Assembly (NCBI GenBank): GCA_029204225.1
Contig: CM055106.1
Span: 17,866,149 to 17,930,148 of the forward strand
Source of the DNA: Diphasiastrum complanatum
Taxonomy: Eukaryota > Streptophyta > Lycopodiopsida > Lycopodiales > Lycopodiaceae
Length of the DNA: 64,000 nucleotides
Direction of reading: 5' to 3'
The notes beneath the pieces are model-generated. The model ran no database searches. It saw only the letters and a program-made list of their open reading frames with translations, and was not told where the DNA came from. Below, piece after piece: positions 22,430 through 34,300 of the stretch. The translations under genes and the position numbers were made by a program. The number at the start of each line of letters is the position of its first letter. Position 1 is the first letter of the stretch.

Positions 22430-23096
22430 AATCTGACCAAGCCGGCAAATTTGACTTAGCCGCATTTGATGACCTAACTGCTTAGTATAAATATTTGTTC
22501 ATATTTCTACATTTTACAATGTGTTGATCGAGAGATCAACAAGTATTGAATAGTTAGCTCTCTCTCAAGCTTGTGAGCTTGAACACTCTTGAACATTATA
22601 GCTCAATTATTTAGAGTTGATTAGAGATTACTATTGCGCTTACTGCTTATCAGTAGCTGTGCTTAATTCAGACTTATAATTTAGCCGCTCAAAGATATCT
22701 TAGAATACGCAGCTTCGATCCATAACTTGTTGTACTCATTTACATCTGTTTCGCTTTTATACTGAATCAATACTATCTTCTTATTGTGTTCAATTTTGTC
22801 TCAGAATGTATGCGTTTCTATAATTTTTTGTGACTGATTATTTGTTTGATAATTCAATGCTTTAAATGTTTAGCTACGTAATCACTGTAGTACTAATGAT
22901 TTCAAAGTTAGCTACTATAAGATCAAACATGATTTTTATTACTATTGTTTTGTTTGAAATTGATAGGCGTAGTCATGCATGAAGAGAGAGGAAGATAGTT
23001 TATTCCACTGCGAACGATAAGTTTTCTTTCTTGTCATTCGAATTCTTTTTATTCGACCTATATTTTATATACCTCTTTCCAACATGGTATCAGAGC
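22430..23096 (+). mobile_element. 5'-truncated Copia LTR (family 1, copy 1) with primer-binding site
   Basis: The sequence is homologous to the 3' part of the LTR at 38,813-40,022, including the GACCTAA(C/T)(T/)GCTTAGTATAAAT start region, ACTGCTTATCAGTAG and GGCTACGTAATCACT segments. It ends CCAACA at 23,084. TGGTATCAGAGC (23,085-23,096) is the tRNA-Met primer-binding site. The LTR start is missing. Confidence 0.75.
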
Positions 23097-23277
23097 ATTG
23101 ATTCTTCTTCAAGGTCTAATACTATATCAAAGCGCAAGCTCTTATACTTGATATCTTTTGCGATATCAAATTATTCTTCAGTTTGAATCAATTTGTTTCG
23201 GTATCAGAGAATTGATTTCCACAGCACTGTATCTTTCTCTTAACAACAATCAAATTAGCGACAGTCTAAAGTTCCAG

Positions 23278-24980
23278 ATGGATTCTCAAAGTAAACCGGT
23301 CTTATTGCAGACAAGTTGAATGGATCCAATTATCATTTATGAAAATTTAAAATGAAGACCTTGCTAATCATCGCCAACGAGTTGTGGGATGTTGTTATAG
23401 GTATCGAAGTGAAATCTGAAGACGACACATAAGACTCAAAGTGGAAATCGAAAGATGGTAAAACTTTTGCACTTATTATCCTCAATATATCAGATACTCA
23501 AATTTGCCACATAGTTGAAGCCATAACTTCGAAAGAAGTTTGGGACATCTTGAGCTCACCATCTGATGTGAGAGACGTAACTACTCATTTACATCTTCGA
23601 AGGAAATTCTTCACACTCAAGATGTCGAATAATGATTCTCTTCAGTATTAACCAGTTTAAGAATCTCTTACAACAGATGGTCGCTGTCGGATCAGTCATA
23701 GACGATCAAGACACAATTATGACATTGCTTTCAAGCCTAACCTCTACATATGAGAACTGCGTGATGATCATCATGACACACTCAGATTTAACTCTTACCA
23801 GAGTTATCACTATGTTGCTGCAAGAGGATAATATACTCTATATGTCAACAAGGGCTTGAAACGACAGAAGCAAAAAAGCTCCAAACAGTCTACATTGAAT
23901 TAGAAACAGACTCAAAGTCAAGAACAATCATCAAATCCACATTTGTCAAAGAAGAAGATGTTTTGCAGGTATTGCAAATGCAATAACCATGAGATCTAGA
24001 ATTGTTGAATTCTCAAAGTGAAGAATGCAGCCAAGCAACCTGATCAACAAGCAAATACAGTTATAGCATCTCCTGAAGTCGAAATGGACGAAGGCGCTTT
24101 TATGGTCAAAGACAAATATGTGAATCCGGATGATTCGTGGTTTTTGGATTCTAGAGCTACTCAACATATCCAATCATCGTGTGATTTTCGAATCCTATAC
24201 GTCTTACAACACAAAGAAGTATGTTCATCTTGTCAAATGGTCTTGCTGAGAGAAATAACAGGACCTTAGTCAAATCAGCAAAGTGTATGTTATCACATGC
24301 GACACTTCCGAAGTCTTTTTGGATTGAAGCTATTTTAACAGCAACCTATATTCAGAACAAATGTCCTACTAAAGGTCTCCCAGACAAAACACCATTCGAA
24401 GTTTAGACAAGTACCAAATCTTCTCTATCAAACTTATGAGTTTTTGGATGTATTGCTTATGCGCAGATTCTTTATGATCTCAAGAAGAAGCTCAACTTCC
24501 AGAGTATCAAATATATTTTCATCAGCGACACTACTTCAGATCAAGCCTATAAGTTGTTTGATCGCATCGAGTTGAAGATATTCACTAGCCAAGCTGTCAT
24601 CTTCATCGAAGATTAGTTTATCAACCTCAAAGGAAAAGGCAGTGCCCATGTAGCCGACCTGTCAGATTCTTCTGATATGTTGAACTTCTCAGTTCCTCAA
24701 TCGACTATTTCCATTGAAGGTCCAAGCTCATCTACTTTCGACGAACAACATATTAATGAAGAATTCGAAGATGATGATGTTGCAGTTCAGCAACTACAAT
24801 ATGATGAAAATGATCAACTTCCTCTATTTCCCAGAAGTTCATCAAGAGCTAGCAGACCACCTATCAGGTATATCGACGAGTCTGCAGCCTACCTTGTTCG
24901 TGAGCCGACGACTGTCGGAGAGGCACTCAGTCAACCAAATTCTGATCTATGAAAAGAAGCTATGGATAACACGTAGTTGA
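23278..24980 (+). pseudogene. Copia gag-pol, copy 1, badly deleted
   Basis: Gag starts MDSQSK and soon shifts frame. The sequence continues with GSNYHL (Trp codon lost to stop), TLLI..NELWDVV, VWDIL, LHLRRKFFT and the zinc-knuckle start MFCRYCKC. Then come WFLDS(R)ATQH of the protease/pre-integrase region, NGLAERNNRTLVKSAKCML of integrase (24,233) and RASRPPIRYIDESAAYLV. The reverse transcriptase and RNase H are absent. The closest relative is the copy at 40,334-43,462, which has different lesions. Confidence 0.75.
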
Positions 24981-25900
24981 AACATGTGACTGGACTAAAG
25001 ATTGAACAAATTTTAACTAAATTTTTTTCGATCTTGTTGTAGTTGACTCAAAGATTAATATGACGATTAGATTCAGGAATCAAATCTGAAGTGACATAGA
25101 TTTCGTAGATTTGAAATATGCTGAAAAATCCTAAACTCTGTATAAGGTGATCTGAAGATTGATAGATGAATGATAAGTTATTCTTGAGATACGCTACATG
25201 ACATCTCTTGGTCAATGGCTATTCTTGATGAACTAAAAACAAATCTAGAAAAAGAGATGCAATTAGAAGAAATTACCAAATAAAAAAAATGACAAAAAAA
25301 TAAACAAGGAAGATACCATCTTTACAGAGAGTTAAATTTGTAGAGCACTTGTCAACAAACAAAAAGTCATTCATCAACATCGACACGTCACCTAGATAGT
25401 TACAATTTTCATTGGGAGTTAAAGTAAAAAACTCTGACATGTCCTTGTCAAAAACAAGGCAGGCTTGGTAACAATAAGTCTACCATCAATGATAGTAGAT
25501 GTTGTAAGATATAGCTTGAAATTCATGGAAGGAGAAGATACTATTTCCGTAGTACTCCTATGTTTAGAAGATTCATTAAAATGAATTTCGATATAGATTT
25601 CCTATCCACATTTGGAGAGATCAAAGGATTAGATCTGTGTAAGGCCTTGGAAATCGTCTCAACATGTAGCAGACATATAGAATTAAGGTTGCAGAAAGAT
25701 AGAAAAAACTAGGAATTCCTTGGTGAGGTTGCTCTTGGATGGAAATAGTAACAGATGACAAAATATCAGTTTCACTTTCGTCTTACAAGGACTCATTTCA
25801 TATAACGTCTTTGTTTTATTTTTGAGCTGGTGAATTTCGTGGTAATGTAGAAGTTTGCAAGGAACTTCTCGACTGAGCAGCATGGTTAGCGGTAGGTTGC
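24981..25900 (-). other. Retroelement-derived noncoding or heavily decayed sequence
   Basis: No clean frame. Its position downstream (on -) of the zinc-knuckle gag suggests a lost protease/pol of that element, but I see no diagnostic motif. Confidence 0.3.
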
Positions 25901-26640
25901 TATGGTGCTCGGGTTGTGTTGTCGTAGGATCCTTTTAGGAGTCATAATTGAAGTGTCTGGCGAGTAGGATCTTAGGTGGTTGTTGTGGACAATCTTTGAA
26001 ACTGTGTTTTCTAACACAGTCAGGACACTTGGCATGGTACTTGGTCTTGACTAGACAATCAACCATGAAATGGCCGGTTTTACCACAGATGAAACATTTA
26101 TTGTTCATTGGCCCTTGCGTGATTGCATAGCCATCTTGTATGGCTAGTGGTTATGGATCTTCTCATATGTATTCGTGATAATGCAAGGAGCTTCCAGATT
26201 GAAACGGTTGTTCTTCAGATCGTTGGATGGCATGTGCTTGGATATGCTGACATGAAGGGCAAGCATTAGCAGGATGCGTAGCCCGGCAGTGTAAACACCA
26301 GATGGGTTGTTGTCTATTAGGTACTTGGGCAGTGTGTGGTTGACGAGGCATATTACATTGGATAGACGTCAATGTGTCACAAAACTCCTTAGTGAGTTTC
26401 TCCAATTGTACTTGGTGTTGCCACTTAAGCAACTCCATCAGTTGTTTCCAAAGCTGATCTCTATTATCCTTGATCGGCTTCGACTCATGGACAATAGCAC
26501 GAGGTGCTTTTCTTTTCCTGGATTCGTCAAGATATGATACTTTATCTTCCTCCCGGATGGCATCAGACATAACTAACTTGAGACTTGTGTATTCGCCATT
26601 GGATCTAAGCTCGCGTCTAATCCACATTGGGAAAAGGCTT
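25901..26640 (-). pseudogene. Gag-like protein with several zinc knuckles
   Basis: On - from about 26,627: MWIRRELRSNGEYTSLKLVM, a KRKAPR basic stretch and QLWKQLMELLKW. Then come a WCLHC...HPANACPSC cluster, and after a frame change CFICGKTGHFMVDC (a canonical CCHC knuckle, C-x2-C-x4-H-x4-C) and CPDCVRKHSFKDC. Multiple CCHC-like knuckles mark a retroelement nucleocapsid that binds RNA. A + strand relative may lie at 36,588-36,890. Confidence 0.55.
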
Positions 26641-26708
26641 GTTCATGAAGCATAGGACTTCACTTGGAGTATTATCAAAGTCTATGCTAAAACTAGTTGA
26701 AGAGGGAG

Positions 26709-27358
26709 TGTGAAAGATTCAACTAGTTTTATCACATTTTGCAATATTTCCACATTTGACATATTAAGGCCAAAACTTGTTTTAGACTTAGAGGTTGACT
26801 TTTCAAAGTTCATTAGGTTGAATTTCATTTGAATAAACACTTTTTGAAAGTGTGGAAAAGTTAGAATGCAAGTTTGAGTAGATTTAATCTGAATAGTTGG
26901 ATACATTGAATCTAGACCCAAAATTAGTAGGGTTAGCATTTTGGTGGGAAAGCCAAGTGGCCAAATAGGGTATAAAAGGATTTAACTCATGGAGAGAGCA
27001 ATCTTCTCTCTTATCTATCTCATTTCATGCTTATACATGGTTCTCTTGGATTCTACTATCCATTGGTGCCCTATCTTGGTGATTGCTTGCAATTCTATGT
27101 GTAGAATGATCTATATTTGTTATTTTTGGATCCACGCGTGAGAATGTAGTAGCTTGCTAGTTTTGTACAGACAGCAATAGTACAAAATCATTTCACTCAA
27201 GTTTGAAAAAGTTCTATTGGTGTTTGCATCTCAATTTGTGTGTAGATGCTGATTTTTCTACATTGGTGAGACTGGTAGTGTATTTCTCTTTCTAACCGAA
27301 GATCATTCAAGTAGATTGGATCTTAAGGATCTGAAATCTTTCACATGGTATCAGAGCC
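26709..27358 (+). mobile_element. LTR with polypurine tract upstream and primer-binding site downstream
   Basis: The LTR begins TGTGAAAGAT (26,709) and ends ATCTTTCACA (27,345), a perfect 10-bp inverted pair. It is preceded by the purine tract GAAGAGGGAG and followed by TGGTATCAGAGCC (27,346-27,358), the tRNA-Met site. A TATA box (GGTATAAAAGG) lies at about 26,969. It is 637 bp long. Confidence 0.8.
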
Positions 27359-27520
27359 AAGTCTTCATGAGCAAGAGCCCATTTTTATAGTGTTGAGCCT
27401 TCACAGGCCAGAACCCATCTTAATGGCGTTTTTGCTACCCACGGTGCTCATCATGAGAAAAGAACCCAAAATTGGATCTACCCAAGTACGACGGTAGTTC
27501 AGAGAACTCCAATAGGGGAG

Positions 27521-27850
27521 TTGTCTGAGGTCACAGTTTATGTGAAGGATTTCAAGTCATTCAGAATCCAATCCATCTTTGAGTATTCGTGCGACGTTTA
27601 TGGCGAAACATCTTCCGATGCTATGGTCCAACTATTTTCTATGACCATGATCACTAAAGCTCGTGACTGGTTTTTTAACCTCAATCACAAAGATAAGACT
27701 GTTTGGTTCGTATTGAAACAGTCCTTTATCAAGCATTTCAAACCCTCTCCTTTGAAGGAGAGTCCTTTTGTCAACTTGAGCAATATCAAGATGGAAAAAG
27801 AAGAACACGTGCGAAACTATATTGAACGGTTCAAGTACAAGAATAGACCA
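27521..27850 (+). pseudogene. Gypsy-type gag remnant
   Basis: The readable frame has YVKDFKSFRIQSIFEYSCDV, MTMITKARDWFFNL, VWFVLKQSFIKHFKPSP and EEHVRNYIERFK. This is the retrotransposon gag fold: (S/T)L...A..W(F/Y) then F...F...(F/Y). It breaks at about 27,850 into - strand Copia sequence. It is probably the first gene behind the LTR at 26,709. Confidence 0.6.
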
Positions 27851-27854
27851 CCGA

Positions 27855-27995
27855 ACAAATGCACATCATCTGGTTTCTTGGTGAAGATATCAGCTACACA
27901 TTCCCTTGAAGACACAAGTTGAAGCTCCACCTCCTTTGCAATGACTTGCTCCCTCACAAAATGATATTGTATCTCAATATGCTTGCTCCTAGCAT
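27855..27995 (-). pseudogene. Copia RNase H C-terminal fragment
   Basis: On -: ARSKHIEIQYHFVREQVIAK then VELQLVSSRECVADIFTK. This is the invariant end of Ty1/Copia RNase H (R.KHI.+.YHF+RE...G...+....T....AD+.TK). It is separated by about 600 bp of unrelated sequence from the reverse transcriptase part at 28,640. Confidence 0.75.
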
Positions 27996-27999
27996 AGTT

Positions 28000-28638
28000 T
28001 TTGAAATAGAACTTTGATCCATCATAAGAATGATCTTCTTCCTAAGAATAGATCTCCTTTCAATGATCATGTAATGCTCAAAATAGAAACAACCATAATT
28101 GATATAGAGAATAGTGTCCACTTGGGATGCTTCACTATTTCTTACATCAATTTTACATGTAAAAATGTGATTAAAACATGAAGAATCAAATAGAATATAA
28201 ATGAAAATGATTCCACCATGCTTCCAGCTCTGAACTCTCTGGAAAAATATAGCAAACAAACAATAAATGTGAGTGATCAACTTTTGCTTGCATGTCTCCT
28301 CCTCCTTTGTCCTTTGTTGCCATGTATCCACCATGATACTTCATGAATGAGCTTCCATCTCCATCTTGCCAAAAGATGCCATCAAGCCTTGATGACTTGG
28401 CCATGAATGACTGACATAATGAGCCTCCAATAGCTTCATTTCCATTAGCAAAACCAGCCAAGAATGCTAGTACAAACCCAACATCAAAACAATGCTCACC
28501 AATGTAGCTAGTTTTACCATATCTTGACAATTTGCACACATCGACATGAAATTGCTCAAATATGAGATAGAACAAGTAAAGTAAACTTGAACAACACTTC
28601 CTTGCTGCTCCTTTTACCTTACTTGAGTCTTCAATATG
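28000..28638 (-). other. Unrelated insertion or replaced segment within Copia
   Basis: The open frame of pol continues through this stretch, but residues no longer match reverse transcriptase (LSRYGKTSYIGEHCFDVG...). The 3' edge abuts the RNase H end at about 27,995. It may be a segment of another gene or an element captured during recombination. Confidence 0.4.
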
Positions 28639-28639
28639 C

Positions 28640-30318
28640 TGCAAAAACAGATCCATATCTCTAATTCCATCTAGATCATTACTACTCAAGATAATGTCAT
28701 CTACATACAAAACAAGAATAATGATCATGTCATCATGAAAACTTATATACAATGATGGATCATAGGCACTCATTACAAAATTGATGGATATGAGAAAAGA
28801 GTTTAGCCTAGAGTACCATGCTCTAGGTGCTTGCTTGAGCCCATAAAGTCTCTTCTTCAAAAAACACACCTTTCCTTCATGCTTTGCCTTGATGAAGCCC
28901 TCAGGTTGCCTCATGTAGATCTCTTCCTCCAAATAACCATTGAGGAATTCATTTGTGAAGTCAAGTTGAAATAGCTCCCAATTGAAGGTTGTAGCAAGAC
29001 TAATGGCCAACTTGATAGTAACAAGCTTAGCCACATGAGCAAAAGCCTCATCATAATCAATGCCTTTGGTTTGTAAAAAACCTTTGGCAACAAGCCTAGC
29101 TTTATGCTTGCTTATTGATCCATCTTGATTATACTTCAATCTAAATACCCACTTGCAATCAAGAAGTTTCTTCCCTTGAGGAAGATTCCCAAGATCCCAA
29201 GTATGATTCTCAATAAGAGCATCATACTCTACTTGCATAGCATCCATCCAACTTTTAGACTTACAAGCATCTTCATAGCATGTTGGCTCATCTAACATTG
29301 AAGTAAGAAAGGTGTAAGATGTGAAAGATGATGAGCCTTCACTTTGATCGCCTTGACCATCATAGGTGAGCCTCAATGGCTCGGATCTTGCCCTTGTAGA
29401 TCTTCTTGGAGTTCTTGGAGCTCTTGGAGTTCTTGCATCTTGAGGTGGATCCTCAAGTTCTTCTTCACTTGAAAGCTCCTCCTCCATCCTAGCATGATCT
29501 TTGGCATCAAGATGATTAGTAGCATTATCATCCAAATCACAAGCATGTCCTTCATAAAAAATAACATCCCTACTCACTATCACCTTGCTAGTGATGGGAT
29601 TGAAGACTCTATAACCTTTGCTATTCTCACCATATCCCACAAAGATGCCTTTGATGGATGTTGCATCATCCTTCCTTCTCTTATCCAAGGATTGGTGTAC
29701 ATAGCAAGTGGATCCAAAAACTTTGAGATCCTTGAGATTGGGCTTCTCTCCAAATAGAGCTTCAAATGGTGTGATTCCTCCAATGGCTTGGTTTGGCAAT
29801 CTATTGCACAAGTAGTTAGCACAAGTTATTGCTTCACCCCAAAATGGTTTGGATAGAGAAACATCTAGCCTTAAGGCCTTAGCACACTCACAAAGAGATC
29901 TATTTCTTCTCTCACTCACTCCATTTTGTTGAGGGGTGTATGGACATGACAGCTCCCTCTTTATGCCATTAGAACTACAAAAGTCAATCAACTTATTGGA
30001 GATATATTCACCTCCATTATCATCGCTTAATACCTTAATCTTGGTACTAAGTTTATTTTCTACCAAAGTTTTGAACTTTACAAAAGAATCAAACACCATT
30101 GATTTGCTAGACAAGAGGTACATCCAACAAAATCTAGAATAGTCATCAATGAAGATTACATAGTACTTGGCACCACCATTAGACTCATGTGAAAAACTAT
30201 GAACATCCGAATGGATGAGTTCAAGAGGAGAGTTTGATCTTGATGTAGATCTTGAGAAGGGTAGTTTGTGAGCCTTTGAGAGGCTACATGCTTCACATCT
30301 CTTCCCACACCTTGACAA
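28640..30318 (-). pseudogene. Copia pol: integrase and N-terminal reverse transcriptase, long intact frame
   Basis: This is a near-intact - frame. The zinc-binding tail CEACSLSKAHKLPF comes first. The integrase core then reads HSDV, FIDDYSRFCWMYLL and GGEYISN, followed by YTPQQNGVSERRNRSL, with the acidic catalytic residues in the expected order. The region then reads NRLPNQAIGGITPFEALFGE. Reverse transcriptase follows: WMDAMQVEYDAL, NHTWDL, WVFRLKYNQDGS, DYDEAFAHVAKLVTI and YGLKQAPRAWYSRLNSF, up to YVDDIILSSNDLDGIRDM. It is followed by unrelated sequence although the frame runs open to 28,186. The long frame implies a young insertion. It lacks gag, protease, the end of reverse transcriptase and RNase H. 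Confidence 0.85.
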
Positions 30319-30339
30319 ATGCTTGGGGAGTCCAACTGC

Positions 30340-30703
30340 AAGCTCCCGAGATGTATCTTAGAATCCTCTTAGCATTTTTCCAATGGATATTCAATGGTTT
30401 TTGCATGGATTGGCTCAACCTACATACACTAAAGCTAAGATCTAGTCTAGTTATAATGATCCACATTAAGGAGCCTATAAGCTGCCTAAACAAAGTGATG
30501 TCCACGAAGGATCTTTCATCATCTTCATTTGGCACTTTTACATCTTGCTTCATTGGTGTGGCAACAATTTTGCACTCTTCCATCTTAAACTTCTTCAAAA
30601 GACTTTGAGCATAGTTTACTTGACTTATAAAGATATAATCAGATCCTCTAAGTACCTCTATGCCTAAGATGAAGATATAGATTTGTTTGGACCTGAAACT
30701 CAC
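30340..30703 (-). pseudogene. Copia reverse transcriptase C-terminal/RNase H start, out of order
   Basis: On -: IFILGIEVLRGSDYIFISQV, NYAQSLLKKFKMEECK and LFRQLIGSLMWIIITRLDLS, then HWKNAKRILRYISGA. This is the part of pol that normally follows YVDD. Here it lies upstream (5' on -) of the integrase at 30,318, where gag and protease would be expected, so domain order is permuted. Confidence 0.8.
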
Positions 30704-31263
30704 AAAGGTTTCTAACTTGCAGTGTTTTACTCAAATGTTGACTTCTAATTCAACAGATGGATTTGTAATCACAGTTTTATCACTCCCTCACAAAGCTGGA
30801 ATGAAGATAAGATGAGATGAAAACTACTCTCAAGCAAATCTTGCCAATCTTGGCTATTCTTGGAACAAAACTGACTCTATCTCTCTCATTCACTTTGATG
30901 TACTTTCAAGACCTGGTTTCCACTTTAAGAAGGTCTGAAATAAGCCTAGATTAATTAGTTTTTATGAAACAAATTCAAAACTAATCAATGCCAAGTGATT
31001 TTGGTAGCTTATCCTAGGATTTGCACCAAAAATTACATCAAACTGACACCAAATGAATTTTCTATGATCCAATGAATATGGGTAATTAAATGCTGGTCCA
31101 GAGATGCCCACACGTGTGAACAATACGGATTTTGATCCTAAAAAAGTTTGGGATCGAATCCCCTCACCAAAACCTGGATACCAGCTCGCCCTTCCAATAC
31201 TAGCTTTTTGCACCAAAACTTGCTAAAACTGGATTAGATTCAGACACAGATCAATGGGTACTT
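30704..31263 (-). other. Copia 5' leader
   Basis: Noncoding sequence between the primer-binding site and the pol fragments on -. It contains CACACGTGTG at 31,109-31,118. No gag gene is visible. Confidence 0.45.
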
Positions 31264-31967
31264 GGCTCTGATACCATGTGAAAAGTACAGTACTAAGGAC
31301 CATAAATGGATCTTTGAATGATCCACAAGGTAATTGTATGCTTGTTAAACAATCTATCAGAAACTAGTCATTAGAAAACAAGATCTAGTTTAGCAGCTTG
31401 ATAGGAAACAAGTAGAGACAATCAAAACATTGATCAATTAGTGTAATCCAACTCCACACGTGTGGAAATAAGGTTGTAGTACGACCTATAGATAGTGTTT
31501 CCAAAGTGCCAAAGCTGGGTTTCATTGGAAATCAAGAGTAATCACCATACAATGAGAGGAAACTCGAGTTTCTCCTTGAGGCTCCAAAAAGTTTCTATCT
31601 TCTCACTATGGAGAATGGGAATACATAGTAAAACACACTTCCTTTGCTAAGTTAGGTGAAAATCCAGCATGTAATAAGGAATTAGACTCCACTTTCTTGC
31701 CCTAATGTGAAAACCCTAGCCTAGATCCAAGAGTCATGCTTGGTAGGTGCATGGTAGGTACAAATCTCATCATAAATCATGGTCTAGATCCTACAAAGTA
31801 GGAATCACTACCAAATGGACACAACCACTCCTCTTGACTCATGGTAACCTACTTTAGGTGTGTATGTACAAGTGGCACTTTGGCCATTCAAGTAACCAAC
31901 AAACAATATTGACAAAATGTACAATATTCTACATGGCTATATTTGCCAATGTAGGCAATTTTTCACA
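31264..31967 (-). mobile_element. Copia 5' LTR (LTR-A, 691 bp) with primer-binding site, minus orientation
   Basis: LTR-A spans 31,277-31,967 and starts, on -, TGTGAAAAATTGCC. The opposite end reads CTTTTCACA next to TGGTATCAGAGCC (complement of 31,264-31,276), the tRNA-Met site. It is the same length as LTR-B (33,052-33,742) and nearly identical, but inverted. It contains TCCACACGTGTGGA (31,453-31,466). The outer flank on its own strand is TGGCC. Confidence 0.9.
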
Positions 31968-31990
31968 GGCCAAAGTGACTGTTCACCTAG

Positions 31991-33051
31991 TTGCTAGTAA
32001 CCTTTTGTGAAAAATTTACAACTGTTTGCAAACAAGTTGATCTCAAAGTGCTTCAACTAGTCAATCTGGAAGTTGGCAATTGGGAGCTAGTCAAGAGCAT
32101 CAAAGGAGAGATGATTGGCAAAGATGTAAAAATTGCTTTAGCAAAAGAGTTTAAGATGCTAGATCTCGGCCTATTAAGCTTCATTCTTGGAATTGAGGTT
32201 ATTAGAGGATGTGATTTTAGCTTCATTTGTCAATCTAAATATGCTACATCCATCCTAGATAGATTTGGAATGAAGAATTGTAAAGGCATCGAGACACCAA
32301 TGGAGGAACATGTAAAAGCATATATTGGTTGTGACGAAGCATCCTTTGAGGACATCACATTATATAGAAGGCTTATTGGCTCATTGATTTACTTAACTAT
32401 AACTAGACCTTATCTTAGTTATAATGTTGGAAAGTTAAACCAATTCATGCAAAGTCCTCTAGTTTCACATTGGAAGATGGCCAAAAGAGTTCTTAGATAC
32501 ATTTCATCCACTAAGAATTTTGGCATTTTGTATAGAGGAACTAATCTTGGTTTAAGAGCCTATAGTGACTTGGATTTTGCAGGTGACAAAGTGGATAGAA
32601 GATCAACAAGTGCTTTGCCACCTTTCTATGTGATGGAGTAGTATCATGGCTTTCCAAAAAGCAAGATACCATCTCCCTATCTTCCACAGAATCCGAATAC
32701 AAGGCCTTGACATCAACATGCAAGGACGTCTTGTGGCTCAAAAGGCTATTGGTGGAGCTTCATGTCATGGAGGAGGAGATCCCTATCATCTATTGTGACA
32801 ACTAATCAGCCCAATCACTTGCAGCTAATCCTATATTCCATGCAAGGAGCAAACACATCGAAATTGCTCATCATTTCGTGAGGAAAAAAGTGCAAGCTAA
32901 AGAGATCAAGCTCCAACACGTGCCATCATCAAGTTTCCTGGCTGATTTGTTTACTAAACCTTTACCTAAAGATTCATTTGTCAAGCTTAGATCTTCAATT
33001 GGAGTTATTGATAAAAGCATTATGATCTCCAAGGCTAGATCTGAGGAGGAG
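31991..33051 (+). pseudogene. Copia reverse transcriptase C-terminus and RNase H
   Basis: From about 32,110: GKDVKIALAKEFKMLDLGLL, SFILGIEVIRGCDFSFICQS, LYRRLIGSLIYLTITRPYLS and HWKMAKRVLRYISSTKNFG, then the RNase H start AYSDLDFAGD. A stop at about 32,641 and frame changes follow, then RKKVQAKEIKLQHVPSSSFL and ADLFTKPLPKDSFVKLRSS. The tail ends in a purine tract (GAGGAGGAG) immediately before LTR-B. The missing N-terminal half of this pol could be the - strand frame at 28,640-30,318. Confidence 0.8.
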
Positions 33052-33742
33052 TGTGAAAAATTGCCTACATTGGCAAATCTAGCCATGTAGAATATTGTAC
33101 ATTTTGTCAATATTGTATGTTGGTTACTTGAATGGCCAAAGTGCCACTTGTACATACACACCTAAAGTAGGTTACCACGAGTCAAGAGGAGTGGTTGTGT
33201 CCATTTGGTAGTGATTCCTACTTTGTAGGATCTAGACCATGATTTACGATGAGATTTGTACCTACCATGCACCTACCAAGCATGACTCTTGGATCTAGGC
33301 TAGGGTTTTCACATTAGGGCAAGAAAGTGGAGTCTACTTCCTTATTACATGCTGGATTTTCACCTAACTTAGCAAAGGAAGTGTGTTTTACTATGTATTC
33401 CCATTCTCCATAGTGAGAAGATAGAAACTTTTTGGAGCCTCAAGGAGAAACTCAAGTTTCCTCTCATTGTATGGTGATTACTCTTGATTTCCAATGAAAC
33501 CCGGCTTTGGCACTTTGGAAACACTGTCTAGAGGTCGTAATACAGCCTTATTTCCACACATGTGGAGTTGGGTTACACTAAATGATCAATGCTTTGATTG
33601 TCTCTACTTGTTTCCTATCAAGCTGCTAAACTAGATCTTGTTTTCTGATGACTAGTTTCTGATAGATTGTTTAACAGGCATACAATCACCTTGTGGATCA
33701 TTCAAAGATCCATTTATGGTCCTTAGTACTGTACTTTTCACA
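33052..33742 (+). mobile_element. Copia 3' LTR (LTR-B, 691 bp), plus orientation
   Basis: It starts TGTGAAAAATTGCC after a GAGGAGGAG tract and ends TACTTTTCACA. It is followed by TGGCC rather than a primer-binding site, so it is a 3' LTR. It is the same length as LTR-A and inverted relative to it. The palindrome position reads TCCACACATGTGGA (33,553-33,566). Confidence 0.9.
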
Positions 33743-34300
33743 TGGCCTTCTATTTTTGATATTATTCTTCACCGACCTGACAGTAAGTACATCTGAATCA
33801 CACCTATGCACAATGCAACGGGCGAAGGTTCTTTTTCTGTATTTTCAAGTTTTTTAGTGATTTTTTGGTGTTTTCTTATGGTTTTTTTTTATGTTTCTGC
33901 CAATTTGCTGAGAATTAATTGTCGCCCTTAAATTTGAAGGATTTGTGAGTGAAACTGAAGCTTCCTACAACTCGATGAAGTTTCATGTAAGAAAAGATAA
34001 AAAGTTATCAGATCTGATGACGATTTTGTCTCCTTTTTACTCAAATCTGGTAGAAATGACCGATTGTTGTTGTTTTTCTTGGTTTCTCAGATCCAAATGG
34101 ATCTTAAGAATTGTGATTAGAATAGTTATCCTTGTTTAATAATCAGATTAGATTTCAAAAAAGAAGATCCACTCAAATCAAGCAAAAATCACTCTAAATC
34201 TAATCCTAAAATGTAATTTTAACCCTATTCATGCCAAAACAAGATGTCTAATGCAAGCTAACCATCTACCAACATGCTGCAATCTGAAAAATTGGTGTAG
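33743..34300. other. Retroelement flank/leader, no gene
   Basis: It contains CTTCACCGACCTGACAG (33,768-33,784) and GGCGAAGGTTCTTTT (33,821-33,835), both shared with 37,690-37,820. The rest, next to the Gypsy primer site, is probably leader of that element. Confidence 0.4.

Noticed and set aside
23632-24980. Functional Copia polyprotein
   Set aside because: Frameshifts, stops and missing reverse transcriptase show it is dead.
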